A DNA stretch of 60,843 bases from Ardenticatenia bacterium (GTDB taxonomy: Bacteria; Chloroflexota; Anaerolineae; 4572-78; NAK82): NCBI GenBank assembly GCA_003130875.1, contig QEXY01000043.1, forward strand, positions 83,141 through 143,983, given 5' to 3'. Position 1 is the first letter of the stretch; the number at the start of each line of letters is the position of its first letter. Made by a program: the position numbers and the translations under genes. The notes below the pieces were generated by a model. The model ran no database searches and was not told the origin of the DNA. It was given only the letters and a program-made list of their open reading frames with translations. Shown here piece after piece: positions 36,516-45,079 of the stretch.

Positions 36516-37667
36516 ATGAGCATCGAGGATATCCCGCCTGCCTCCGAAGACATCCAGCCTGATCCCCACCCAATGGAAGACCTCCTGTCCCAAGCGTATC
36601 GCTATCAAGAACCGAAACGTGGCGAGATCCGTACCGGCACCGTTGTCTGGATTGGGCCAAATGAAATTGTGGTGGATATCGGTGTCAAGCGAGAGGCCAT
36701 CGTCAATTCGCGCGACTTGGAACGTCTGAGAGCCGCAGGCATCGAGTCCATCGAAATCGGGAGCGAAGTGCCAGTTTACATCCTCAACCCTGAGGACCAG
36801 GATGGCAACATCATCGTGTCGATCTACCTGGCGCGGCGTGAACTGGCATGGCAGAAGGCGCAGCAGTATCAGCAGGCCGGCACGATTTATAAGGGCAAAG
36901 TGAGCGAACACAATAAGGGTGGCCTTGTTGTGCCCTTTGAAGGATTGTCCGGCTTTGTCCCCGCCTCTCAGGTGGTTGGGTTTCCCCGCGACGCCTCGGA
37001 GCAGGACAAAGAGAGCTGGTTAGCCGGGCAGATCGGACGCGATATCGTTGTGCGTATCATAGAGGTCGACCGCAAACGCAAGCGATTGGTCATGTCCGAG
37101 CAGGCTGCCCAGCGCGCCTGGCAGGAGCAACAACGCAGAGAGTTTATCGAGCGTCTAGAAGTTGGCCAAGTGTTGCATGGTGTAGTGCGCAGCGTGACCA
37201 ATTTTGGCGTTTTTGTGGATTTGGGAGGCGTGGATGGTTTGGTTCATCTTTCCGAGTTGAGCTGGCAGCCGGTCAAACATCCCAGCCAGGTGCTCCAGGT
37301 GGGAGATGAGGTGGACGTTCGCGTCATCCATCTGGACAAAGAACAGGGCAAGATCGGCTTGAGCTTGCGCCAGATGCAACCGGATCCGTGGAGCCTCATC
37401 GAATCGGGCTATGTCGTGGGGCAACGCGTCCGCGGGACGGTCACCAATCTCTCAGACTTCGGCGCTTTCGTGCGCCTTGAGATTGGAGTTGAAGCGTTGG
37501 CGCACCTTTCCGAGCTCTCCGACACTGAAATCCGTCATCCCAGCGAGGCGGTCACGCCGGGCAAAACTTATCTCTTTGAGATCATCCGCATCGACCCGGA
37601 GCGGCGACGCATCGGGCTGAGTCTCCGTCGCATCCCAGCCCATGAGCGCGAGGTAGTGACCGGGTGA
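36516..37667 (+). CDS. Four-domain S1 RNA-binding protein (ribosomal protein S1-like)
   Basis: A 383-aa protein with four S1/OB-fold domains at about 37-105, 123-200, 214-285 and 298-372. Domains three and four are canonical: VTNFGVFVDLGGVDGLVHLSEL and LSDFGAFVRLEIGVEALAHL. Four domains match the short S1 proteins of Gram-positive-like lineages rather than the six-domain proteobacterial form. It would bind mRNA and assist ribosome loading or RNA turnover. Start: ATG 36516 was chosen over 36498 because AAGGGGAG lies 7 nt upstream and 36498 would fall at the predicted transcription start. It is apparently monocistronic, with a consensus promoter and an intrinsic terminator 29 bp after the stop, suggesting strong constitutive expression. 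Confidence 0.9.
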   Translation: MSIEDIPPASEDIQPDPHPMEDLLSQAYRYQEPKRGEIRTGTVVWIGPNEIVVDIGVKREAIVNSRDLERLRAAGIESIEIGSEVPVYILNPEDQDGNIIVSIYLARRELAWQKAQQYQQAGTIYKGKVSEHNKGGLVVPFEGLSGFVPASQVVGFPRDASEQDKESWLAGQIGRDIVVRIIEVDRKRKRLVMSEQAAQRAWQEQQRREFIERLEVGQVLHGVVRSVTNFGVFVDLGGVDGLVHLSELSWQPVKHPSQVLQVGDEVDVRVIHLDKEQGKIGLSLRQMQPDPWSLIESGYVVGQRVRGTVTNLSDFGAFVRLEIGVEALAHLSELSDTEIRHPSEAVTPGKTYLFEIIRIDPERRRIGLSLRRIPAHEREVVTG

Positions 37668-37695
37668 AGGTGGGAAGGAACTGAACATAGTGATG

Positions 37696-37727
37696 AGCCA
37701 GGACACGATGTTATGTCCTGGCTTTTT
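37696..37727 (+). terminator. Intrinsic terminator of the S1-domain gene
   Basis: AGCCAGGACA (37696-37705), 8-nt loop, TGTCCTGGCT (37714-37723) followed immediately by four more Ts. The 10-bp stem is perfect. Confidence 0.9.
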
Positions 37728-37948
37728 GATCGCTCAAATCGCTGCTGCGAGGAGACCACTTTGCAGTTCGTTCTGAGCGGTATGAACCCTGCTCTGAATC
37801 TCCTTCGCGCATTCGTTGAAGTGAAGGAACAAATCTGACCTCTCAGACGTCGCCGCTCATGAGCCCAATCGCCCGGCGAGGCAGCTGACGCTCTGGCCAG
37901 ATAGGCAGGGATAATGATCTTTTTACACCATGTGCTTGTGGAAAGAGT

Positions 37949-38082
37949 GGGTACATTTCGTTTTAGGGAGAGGTGGGGGTTCAAACCGAGCCGCACGCGT
38001 AAGCAAGCAGCTCTAATTGCTCCCTGATGATCGCGGCCTAGATAACTTTCGTAACTCTGGGTTGCCGGTTCAACTCGCCCCC
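37949..38082. repeat. Dispersed intergenic repeat, copy B
   Basis: The same ordered blocks as 32320-32461 (GGGTnCATTTC, CCGAGCCGCnCGCGT, CCCTnAnGnTCGCGGC, CTCGCCC). The central 36-nt hairpin of copy A is replaced by a shorter unrelated segment (AGCAA...TTGCT). It lies in the 556-bp gap between the S1 gene and the FHA gene. The remainder of that gap (37728-37948) shows no gene. Confidence 0.62.
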
Positions 38083-38107
38083 AAATCTGAAACACATCCG
38101 GAAAGAG

Positions 38108-38136
38108 TTCGCATCTTTTTGGGAAACTCGTATAAT
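38108..38136 (+). promoter_or_regulatory. Candidate promoter of the FHA-domain gene
   Basis: TTCGCA (38108-38113), 17-bp spacer, TATAAT (38131-38136), 87 nt before the start codon and just downstream of repeat copy B. Confidence 0.5.
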
Positions 38137-38223
38137 GGAAAGAGATAAAAGGTCAAGTATGTGCTGGACTATGAGGTGTTTCATCGCTTCATCGGTGGCC
38201 AGCCAAGATAGAGGAGGGAGGAA

Positions 38224-40101
38224 ATGAGCACTCATGTGCCGCTCTCACCAATGGTGTATCTCACCATCCGGCATGGGAAGCGTGCCGGCCAGACCTTCTC
38301 GGCACCTGGACCTGCTGTGACGATTGGTCGTGTGTCCGACAACAGTATTGTGATCGATGATCCCCAGGTGTCACGTCACCATGCGAGCCTCACGTTTGAG
38401 GGTGGGCAGTGGGTGCTGCGTGACCTGGGCAGCACAAACGGCACCACCTTGAATGGGAAACCGGTCACAGCACCGGTGGTCGTGCGCGATGGCGATGTCA
38501 TTGGCCTGGGTGAGGTGATGGTGGGTGTTCAGCTGGTGGGGGCGGCGGGAAACGAGGCAACGGCAATGGGGATGCATGCCCCGGCAGCAAGACCGGCGCC
38601 TGCGCCGGCTCAACCTATCGCTGGGGCAGGTGCGCGTTCGTCCTGGGTGCTGCCGGTGGTCATCTTTGTGCTGCTGATCGCCGCCCTGGCTGTCACCGCC
38701 GCCCTGGCCTTTTTGTTACTGCGCGGATCGGCCGCACCGCCTCAGGTCGTGATCACGTCACCGGCGAACGGCACAGTTATCAGCCCGGGCAAAGAGGTCG
38801 AGGTCCAAGTGGTAGCGCAGGATGCGCGCGGCGTCACGCGCATCGATTTATGGGTGGACAACGTGTTATACGCGTCGCAAAGCGCCCCGGATGCGCGAGG
38901 ACAGGCCTCGTTCGCAGTGGTGCACCGTTGGATGCCGAGCACACTCGGTTCGCATGCATTGTTGGCGAAAGCGTACAACGTCAATGGGCAGGAGACCCTA
39001 TCTCCGATCGTGTTGGTGACCGTGATGCAGCCCACCGGCGAGATCTCTCAGCTCCCCTCGCCTCAGGCGACGGAAGGACAGCCTCCTCCGGCGCCGGTTG
39101 ATACGCCTACGCCCCCTCCACCGCCGACTGACACGCCTTTGCCGGCGACGCCAACTTCCGTGCCATCTCCGACTCCAACCACGTGCGTGGATGATATGGC
39201 CTTTGTCGCCGACGTGACGGTGCCCGACGGCACCGTGGTGACACCAGGACAGCGGATCGACAAGGTGTGGCGGTTGCGCAACATCGGATCGTGCACCTGG
39301 GGGCCAGGTTACACCGCTGTTTTCGTGTCGGGCAATCCGATGTCCGCTCCCCCTGCGGTGAGCCTGCCCAACACACCTCCCGGTGCCGTGGTGGACGTCG
39401 CAGTGACTATGTATGCACCTGCTGCGCCGGGCTCCCACGTGAGCTACTGGCAGCTGCGTAATGCGGCCGGTGTGCTGTTCGGGCGGCGCTTCTTGGTCCA
39501 GGTCGTGGTGCCGGCGCCGGTCACACCGACCCCGATACCCTCACCCACCCCCGAGGCGTCCATTTCTTTTGTCGCTGACCGTACCGAGGTGGCGCCGGGC
39601 GAATGCGTGACGCTGCGTTGGGATGTGGAAAACGTCGCCGCCGTCTATCTGAATGACAGCGGCGTGGTAGGGCACGGCAGCCAGTCGGTCTGCCCCACTA
39701 CCACCACGACCTACGTGTTGCGCGTGCAGCTGCGTGATGGTGGCATTACCGAACGCAGCATTACCATCACGGTCAACTTGCCAGAAGTGCCCAAGCCTAC
39801 CCAGATCGGGCCGCCGGACGGTTCGGTCTTCGAGCACTATCCGCGTACTGCTGACTTCTATTGGTCCGAAGTGAGCTATCCAGGCGGCGTGACCTATACC
39901 ATCGAGATTCAGTATGGCACCCCTGATGGCACCGACTGGCAACCGTACCAAAAGGTTGAAGGGCTGACAGAGACCCACTATCGTATGGAGAACTTTATCG
40001 GTGCCTACAATATGGGTCGCTGGCGCGTGTGGGCCGTCTCCAACGTCACCGGGCAGCGCAGCGATAAGACGGGCTGGTGGAAATTTCAGTTCACTATGTA
40101 G
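38224..40101 (+). CDS. FHA domain protein with TM helix, Thr-Pro stalks and NBR1-like Ig domain
   Basis: A 625-aa protein. The FHA domain (12-105) has Gly35-Arg36, the SRHH motif (Ser50-His53) and STNGT (Asn72), so phosphothreonine binding should be intact. A transmembrane helix follows at 141-166, then a bacterial Ig-like domain (173-268, ITSPANGTVISPGKEVEV), a Pro/Thr stalk (275-322), and an NBR1-type Ig domain (322-425, DVTVPDGTVVTPGQ then VWRLRNIGSCTWG). A second short PT linker, another Ig-like domain (441-517) and a fibronectin-III-like domain (520-625) complete it. Topology: cytoplasmic phosphopeptide reader, extracellular stalked adhesion-like part. A GGAGGGAGG site precedes the ATG. 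Partners such as a Ser/Thr kinase are not in the window. Confidence 0.87.
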   Translation: MSTHVPLSPMVYLTIRHGKRAGQTFSAPGPAVTIGRVSDNSIVIDDPQVSRHHASLTFEGGQWVLRDLGSTNGTTLNGKPVTAPVVVRDGDVIGLGEVMVGVQLVGAAGNEATAMGMHAPAARPAPAPAQPIAGAGARSSWVLPVVIFVLLIAALAVTAALAFLLLRGSAAPPQVVITSPANGTVISPGKEVEVQVVAQDARGVTRIDLWVDNVLYASQSAPDARGQASFAVVHRWMPSTLGSHALLAKAYNVNGQETLSPIVLVTVMQPTGEISQLPSPQATEGQPPPAPVDTPTPPPPPTDTPLPATPTSVPSPTPTTCVDDMAFVADVTVPDGTVVTPGQRIDKVWRLRNIGSCTWGPGYTAVFVSGNPMSAPPAVSLPNTPPGAVVDVAVTMYAPAAPGSHVSYWQLRNAAGVLFGRRFLVQVVVPAPVTPTPIPSPTPEASISFVADRTEVAPGECVTLRWDVENVAAVYLNDSGVVGHGSQSVCPTTTTTYVLRVQLRDGGITERSITITVNLPEVPKPTQIGPPDGSVFEHYPRTADFYWSEVSYPGGVTYTIEIQYGTPDGTDWQPYQKVEGLTETHYRMENFIGAYNMGRWRVWAVSNVTGQRSDKTGWWKFQFTM

Positions 40102-40185
40102 CGGCGTGGCCACTTCCGCAATTGGAGACCGCAAGGTTGATCACAAGGTCTTCGCAGATCGCTGCCAGGTATGTCGGCAGCATGG

Positions 40186-41061
40186 TCACAGGAACTTATT
40201 GCGCAGATACTCCAGCGCCACCTTGTCGATCAGGCGCTCGTGCCAGCGGTCCTCCAGGTTTTCCATATTGTAGAGGTCCAATAGCGCCTGCCGCGTAGCC
40301 CCGTCAAACTGACCGGTGACCTGAATATCCTGTCGGCCAGCATTGCGCAAGATCATCTGCAATTCCCGACAGATTGCTTCGCTACGCTCGATCAAATCCT
40401 CGGGTGCGGACTGGCTGTAGAGGTGGTGGAGTTTCAGCAACCTTTGTAGTTCCACGATCGGTTGCGGATGGTCATCCACGCGCAAGTCCACGTAGCGGTC
40501 GGTGCGCGCGGCATAGCCACCGGCTGTGCGCACGACCAGGACCGCAGCCGACTGTTGGCCACGTCGGTCGCCACCTGCTGCCTGACCGGCAGCTAAAGCT
40601 GCCACCAGACGATGGGCTAAAGGACCGTCGGTCGTCTCAAATGTGCGCGCCATCGCCTCCACGGTGTCCCGGCTGACCAAGATGTTGCCGGCACACGCAT
40701 ACCCTTCGCCGACGATATGACCAGCCCACTCGTAACATTTCGCGCCGGTGAAAGCAGCAGCACGGCCGGCAGCGTCCACGATCAGCACCTGGCGCAGATC
40801 CGCGTCGCTGTCCATCGAGACCATGTGGTTCAACGCCTCAGCGGCGCTCCACCCATTGGCGAGCAAGCGTAGGCCCTCGATACCGTATGCAGCGTTGAGC
40901 GCCGACTGAGTCGCGATGGCGCCGACCCCTGCCTTGGCCCAGGGCACGAGGCTGCCCACCGCCAGAAACTTGGATTGCACCGCAACGCCTAAGTCGCCGT
41001 TGTGCGCATCGCGTGCCACAATGGAAAAGGTGGATAGTCGGATAGGTCGGTTTGCAGACAT
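40186..41061 (-). CDS. DUF1028 protein with C-terminal peptidoglycan-binding-like domain
   Basis: A 291-aa protein beginning MSANRPIRLSTFSIVARD, then GDLGVAVQSKFLAVGSLVPW, the hallmark of DUF1028 (an Ntn-hydrolase-like fold, function unproven). The tail (about 210-289) matches the small putative peptidoglycan-binding domain commonly fused to DUF1028. I moved the start to ATG 41061, because homologues begin at this point and AAGGAGAG lies 6 nt upstream. It follows the two peptide permease genes by 20 bp, a linkage common for this family, and may act on the imported peptides or on wall peptides. That role is inference. Confidence 0.88.
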   Translation of the reverse strand: MSANRPIRLSTFSIVARDAHNGDLGVAVQSKFLAVGSLVPWAKAGVGAIATQSALNAAYGIEGLRLLANGWSAAEALNHMVSMDSDADLRQVLIVDAAGRAAAFTGAKCYEWAGHIVGEGYACAGNILVSRDTVEAMARTFETTDGPLAHRLVAALAAGQAAGGDRRGQQSAAVLVVRTAGGYAARTDRYVDLRVDDHPQPIVELQRLLKLHHLYSQSAPEDLIERSEAICRELQMILRNAGRQDIQVTGQFDGATRQALLDLYNMENLEDRWHERLIDKVALEYLRNKFL

Positions 41062-41081
41062 AGCACTCTCCTTGATGAACG

Positions 41082-42002
41082 TCATTGCCGTAACCGCGGA
41101 TCCATCGCGTCCCGTACACCATCTCCCAGGAAATTGAGCGCCAGCACTACCAGGAAGATCATCAAGCCGGGCAGGATCGAGATGTGAGGCGCATTGCGGA
41201 TCTGCTGCCGGCCTGCACTGAGCATCACACCCCACTCCGCCGTGGGGGGCTGGGCGCCCAGACCCAAAAAGCTCAGCCCTGCTGCTGCCATGATCATCCA
41301 GCCGACGTCCAGGGTCGCCGCCACAATCAACGGAGCTAAGCTGTTCGCCAGGATGTGATACACAATGATGCGCAGGTCGCTGGCCCCGATCACCCGCGCC
41401 GCCTGGACAAATTCCTGATTGCGCAGTGATAGCACACTCCCTCGCACGATGCGGGCATAATAGGGAATGCCCACGATGCTCACCGCCAGCATCGCGTTGG
41501 TCAGGCCAGGACCCAACGAGGCAACCACGGCGATGGCCAGCAGCAAGGACGGAAATGCCATCAGGATGTCGATCAGCCGCATGATCACACTATCCACCCA
41601 TCCGCCGAAGTACCCGGCCAGCAATCCCACCACCACACCGGCGGACATTGCGACCAGCACCGCGATGAACCCTACCAGCAGCGACACACGTCCACCCCAA
41701 ATCAGGCGACTGAGCATGTCCCGCCCCAGTTCGTCGGTGCCGAGCAGGTGTCCAGGGCTGCCGATGGGTAATAAACGATTGGGCAGGTCGGTCACTGTGG
41801 GATCCATAGGGGCGATGAGTGGTGCCGACAAGGAGATGATGATCATGAACAAGAGAAACGCTGCACTCACCACGGCGGCGCGATCGCGCCACAGACGGCG
41901 CAGGGCATCATGCGTCAGACTGCGAGGACGTCCCGCCAGCTTCGACTCGACGGGACGTGCGTCGGATGTTTTGCCAGGGCGAAGCTCGATCTCACGTTCC
42001 AT
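41082..42002 (-). CDS. Peptide ABC transporter permease, DppC/OppC type
   Basis: A 306-aa protein with six transmembrane helices. The N-terminal OppC-type segment ends in LLGTDELGRDMLSRLIWGGR, and the BPD_transp_1 core (about 95-300) has the EAA loop QAARVIGASDLRIIVYHIL. ATG 42002 was preferred over the upstream TTG at 42020, giving an 11-bp overlap with the preceding permease gene. It pairs with that DppB-like permease to form the membrane channel for the binding protein encoded at 43050. The ATP-binding subunits are absent from the window. Confidence 0.93.
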   Translation of the reverse strand: MEREIELRPGKTSDARPVESKLAGRPRSLTHDALRRLWRDRAAVVSAAFLLFMIIISLSAPLIAPMDPTVTDLPNRLLPIGSPGHLLGTDELGRDMLSRLIWGGRVSLLVGFIAVLVAMSAGVVVGLLAGYFGGWVDSVIMRLIDILMAFPSLLLAIAVVASLGPGLTNAMLAVSIVGIPYYARIVRGSVLSLRNQEFVQAARVIGASDLRIIVYHILANSLAPLIVAATLDVGWMIMAAAGLSFLGLGAQPPTAEWGVMLSAGRQQIRNAPHISILPGLMIFLVVLALNFLGDGVRDAMDPRLRQ

Positions 42003-42948
42003 AGTGGATGCGCGGGTCAATGTAGGCGTAGGCTAGATCGGTGATGAGGTTGACCAATACATAAGAAGAAGCCACCATCAAAATCGCCCCTTGCACAATG
42101 GGAAAGTCACGCGCCAGGATGCCCGTCACCATAGCGAGTCCGATCCCAGGGTAGGAGAAGACCATTTCAACTAGGATATCTCCCCCCAGCAGGTATCCGG
42201 CCTGCAGCCCGATCACGGTCACCACCGGGATGAGCGCATTACGCACCCCATGGCGGCTGATCACCAAGCGTTCCCGTAGCCCTTTGGCGCGCGCGGTGCG
42301 TATGTAGTCCTGGCGGATCACCTCCAACATGCTGGAGCGCGTCATACGCGCGATGATCGCCATCGGCCCCGTGGCAAGGGTGGCAGAGGGCAGGATCAAG
42401 TGGAGAATCAAATCCAGGGTGCCCGTCTGCCCAGGAGATTGGATGCCCGAGACAGGCAAGATCCCGAGCATCAACCCAAAAACGATCTGGAGGATAATAC
42501 CCAACCAGAACACAGGGGTGGAGAACCCCACCAATACCAACACCATTGCCACGCGGTCGCCCAACGAATACTGTCGTATTGCCGATACGATCCCTGCTGG
42601 CACGCCCACCAGACAAGCAGCGCTGAGCGCCAGCACCATCAGATAGGCTGAATTTTGAAAGCGGCCCGCGAGATAAGGTAACACTTCGCGCTTGAGCTGG
42701 ATGGAACGTCCCCAGTCACCACGAAGGACACCTCCCAGCCAGCGCAAATATTGGATGTGCATAGGTTGGTCCAGACCCATATCACGCCGCAGTTGGTTCA
42801 CGGCTTCCTCGCTGGCGCGCGGACCCAGCATGATCTTGACCGGATCGCCCGGGGCCAGCTGCATAATCAGAAATACCAGCAGGGTTACGCCGATCAAAAC
42901 CGGTATCAAGCTCAACACGCGCTGGACGACATAACGCGTCATATGCAC
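41992..42948 (-). CDS. Peptide ABC transporter permease, DppB/OppB type
   Basis: A 318-aa protein beginning with MTRYVVQRVLSLIPVLIGVT and LAPGDPVKIMLGPRAS, the invariant N-terminus of DppB/OppB permeases. Six helices and the EAA loop (RTARAKGLRERLVISRHGVR, about residues 213-232) follow. The ATG preceding MTRY (42942) is an alternative start to 42948. It is second in the operon, behind the binding-protein gene and an intercistronic hairpin, and overlaps dppC. It imports oligopeptides or similar solutes. Specificity cannot be told. Confidence 0.93.
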   Translation of the reverse strand: MHMTRYVVQRVLSLIPVLIGVTLLVFLIMQLAPGDPVKIMLGPRASEEAVNQLRRDMGLDQPMHIQYLRWLGGVLRGDWGRSIQLKREVLPYLAGRFQNSAYLMVLALSAACLVGVPAGIVSAIRQYSLGDRVAMVLVLVGFSTPVFWLGIILQIVFGLMLGILPVSGIQSPGQTGTLDLILHLILPSATLATGPMAIIARMTRSSMLEVIRQDYIRTARAKGLRERLVISRHGVRNALIPVVTVIGLQAGYLLGGDILVEMVFSYPGIGLAMVTGILARDFPIVQGAILMVASSYVLVNLITDLAYAYIDPRIHYGT

Positions 42949-42976
42949 CCGCTCATCAATGTCTGTGTTTCACTGT

Positions 42977-43012
42977 TGCTGCGGGTCACGCACGACCACG
43001 TGACCCGCAGCA
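42977..43012 (-). promoter_or_regulatory. Intercistronic 14-bp stem-loop between binding protein and permease genes
   Basis: TGCTGCGGGTCACG, 8-nt loop, CGTGACCCGCAGCA. There is no U tract, so full termination is unlikely. The usual role of such hairpins after a binding-protein gene is 3' stabilisation and lower expression of the downstream permeases. Confidence 0.6.
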
Positions 43013-43049
43013 CTGCATCTTCATAAATTGGGGTGGAAACGCCGTACCA

Positions 43050-44651
43050 CTATTGTTCTATCCACACATCGGCGAAGCGGAATGGACCGGTGGGATGCAG
43101 CTTGAAGTTCTGAATGCGCTTATCCATCACCACGATCTGCGTCTCGTGGTCAATCCAGATCCAAGGGGCGTCCGCCACGATCAGCTTCTGCGCTTGTTGG
43201 TAAATCTCTGTGCGCTTGGCGCGATCCAGCGTAGTGCGTCCCAAGCGCAGCAGCTCATCCACTTTCTCGTTCTTGTAGTATCCACAGTTGAAGCCGTTCG
43301 GCGGCCACTGATCGCCGCTGAGCAGGATGTACAGGTGATTGTCCGGGTCGCCATTGTCACCAATCCAGGAGAAGGCCATCAAATCCCACTCCGGATTCTT
43401 GTCCGGAGGTACCACGCCTTGCTCGAGGAAAGAGCCCCACTCGAAGGTTTTGATCTGGCAGTCCACTCCAACCGCCTTGAGGTCGGCCTGGATGGCGGTG
43501 GACATCAGCACAGGTTGCTGCATACCGGAGCCGGATTCGGGGGTCCAGAAAATGCACGAGAAACCATTCGGATAACCTGCCTCGGCCAGCAATTGCTTGG
43601 CCTTCTCCGGGTTGTAGTCATACCGCTCCACCTCATCGGTATAACTCCAGACCACAGGCGGCAATGGGTTAATAGCCAACACCCCAGTGCCTTTCAGAAT
43701 GTTGTCCACGATGGCTTGCTTGTTCACCGCATAGTTGAGCGCTTGGCGCACCCGCACATCGTCGAACGGTTTCTTCAGTGTGTTGAAGTACACCCACCAG
43801 GTGTGCATACCGGTCTGTTCAACCACTTTGAAATTGGGATCGTTGCGCAGTCGCTCCAGATCGTCGGGTGGGATGTTCACCATAAAGTTGATCCCCCCTG
43901 CCAGGAGCTCGGTCAACCGTGCCTGATCCTCGATGATGGGGCGGAAGATCAATTTGTCCACATAGGCCGGCTTGCCCCAATAGTCCGGGTTCCTCTCCAA
44001 CACGATCTCGGCGCCGGGTGTCCAGCTGACGAAGCGGTAAGGCCCCGTGCCCACCGGATTGATGGAGATGTCACGCCCATACGTCTTGATAGCCTGAGGG
44101 CTCACCATAAAAGCAGGGTGCATCGCCAGGTGGCTGATGAAGGGCGCCAACACGTATTCGAGCGTGATCTTGACCGTGTACTCATCCACCACATCCACCT
44201 GTTTGACCGCGCCCCAGGTAAATTCGGCATAAGCGAAGTCACCCGTGTCATGGTAAGGATGATTGGGATCGATCTGGCGCTCGATGTTAAACTTGACTGC
44301 CTCGGCGTTGAACTCGGTGCCATCGTGGAACTTGACCCCTTTGCGTAAGTGCAGCGTGTACTCCAGACCATCCTCAGAGATTTCCCACGACTCTGCTAAT
44401 CCGGGTTCCACCTCGGTGCTCTCGTCCTTGAAGCGCAGCAAACCATCGTATAGATTATAAGCGGCTCGGATGGTGTTGTAGTCGGTCACCTGAGGGGCAT
44501 CCAAGGTGACGGGCTCTGCCTGCAGGCCGACGATGATCGTGCCCCCTGCCTTTGGTTCTTGCGCATAGGCCAATGGCACAGCAACCGACGCACTGACCAG
44601 AGCAAGACATAACGCTACCACCCAGGCGAGAAAGGTTCTCTTCGGGAACAT
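43050..44651 (-). CDS. Family 5 extracellular solute-binding protein (peptide/dipeptide type)
   Basis: A 533-aa protein with a Sec signal peptide (about 1-30, ending PLAYA before QEPKAGG). The mature part follows the SBP_bac_5 pattern: GGTIIVGLQAEPVTLD, NLYDGLLRF, PGLAESWEISEDGLEYTLHL, LRKGVKFHDGTEFNAEAVKF and NPVGTGPYRFVSW. No lipobox is present, so anchoring in a monoderm would need another means. A GGAGGAG site precedes the ATG, and a strong promoter lies about 190 bp upstream. It is first in the operon with the two permeases and DUF1028. Ligand unknown. Confidence 0.93.
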   Translation of the reverse strand: MFPKRTFLAWVVALCLALVSASVAVPLAYAQEPKAGGTIIVGLQAEPVTLDAPQVTDYNTIRAAYNLYDGLLRFKDESTEVEPGLAESWEISEDGLEYTLHLRKGVKFHDGTEFNAEAVKFNIERQIDPNHPYHDTGDFAYAEFTWGAVKQVDVVDEYTVKITLEYVLAPFISHLAMHPAFMVSPQAIKTYGRDISINPVGTGPYRFVSWTPGAEIVLERNPDYWGKPAYVDKLIFRPIIEDQARLTELLAGGINFMVNIPPDDLERLRNDPNFKVVEQTGMHTWWVYFNTLKKPFDDVRVRQALNYAVNKQAIVDNILKGTGVLAINPLPPVVWSYTDEVERYDYNPEKAKQLLAEAGYPNGFSCIFWTPESGSGMQQPVLMSTAIQADLKAVGVDCQIKTFEWGSFLEQGVVPPDKNPEWDLMAFSWIGDNGDPDNHLYILLSGDQWPPNGFNCGYYKNEKVDELLRLGRTTLDRAKRTEIYQQAQKLIVADAPWIWIDHETQIVVMDKRIQNFKLHPTGPFRFADVWIEQ

Positions 44652-44832
44652 GCTCTCCTCCTAAGTAATGCTCAATTGCACTTGTGAATCAAGCTTGAGA
44701 GAATGCTCTCAGAACTCCTGTTCGGATGAAAGTCTTTGCGGCTTGTTCCATCACCCCCTTGTCACAGGATTTGCGGCAGATAGCCTGTTTCCATCTGCTA
44801 AGCAGGATCACCTTAGCCCCTTGCGGGGTTGC
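44652..44832 (-). promoter_or_regulatory. Structured 5' leader of the peptide transporter operon
   Basis: About 180 nt between the predicted transcript start and the start codon. In the minus-strand sense there are two mutually exclusive hairpins: CTGC-TTA-GCAG, and GCAGAT pairing with ATCTGC eleven nt later, sharing the GCAG segment. A CCCC/GGGG hairpin precedes them. This could be an attenuator or riboswitch-like leader. It matches no class I know well. Confidence 0.3.
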
Positions 44833-44838
44833 CTGGCA

Positions 44839-44867
44839 AGTATACTGCGGGTAACCTTCGCTGTCAA
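44839..44867 (-). promoter_or_regulatory. Promoter of the peptide transporter operon
   Basis: Minus strand: TTGACA (44867-44862), 17-bp spacer, TATACT (44844-44839). Near-consensus. Confidence 0.75.
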
Positions 44868-44879
44868 CAGATTCGCAGC

Positions 44880-44972
44880 GAGGATGTTGAAAAACCTTTA
44901 AGATGTCCTCGTTATCATCATTTTTCCTTCTAGAAAATCTAAGTGACCCAGAGGCTTTTTCAGCACTCCCTC
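44880..44972. mobile_element. Decayed MITE, sister copy of the element at 52593
   Basis: Ends are GAGGATGTTGAAAAACC and, inverted, GAGGGAGTGCTGAAAAAGCC: imperfect terminal repeats of the same type as GAGGGTGTTGAAAAA at 52593. The internal AGATTTTC...GGAAAA segment also aligns when read on the minus strand. 93 bp. No target duplication is visible. It abuts the transporter promoter. Confidence 0.6.
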
Positions 44973-45079
44973 GCGAGAGGCATCACAAGACATCTGAGTT
45001 GTTTTCTTCATCGCCCCCGCCAAAATCCGAGCGACCAGAACACCTTGTTGAACACCCCTTTGCAGAGACGCGGAACCCG

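Noticed and set aside
37568-38095. 175-aa minus-strand frame across the S1 gene end and repeat copy B
   Set aside because: Overlaps the S1 terminator and a non-coding repeat. No start signal and no family.
43053-44348. 431-aa frame antisense to the peptide-binding protein
   Set aside because: The opposite strand encodes a complete, well-matched family 5 binding protein. The antisense product has no recognisable domain.
44652-44832. Cobalamin riboswitch
   Set aside because: A partial match to the B12 box exists, but the other conserved elements are missing or in the wrong order.
44898-45079. Continuation of the transposase in another frame
   Set aside because: The minus-strand frame continues but I could not match it confidently to the catalytic domain or C-terminus.
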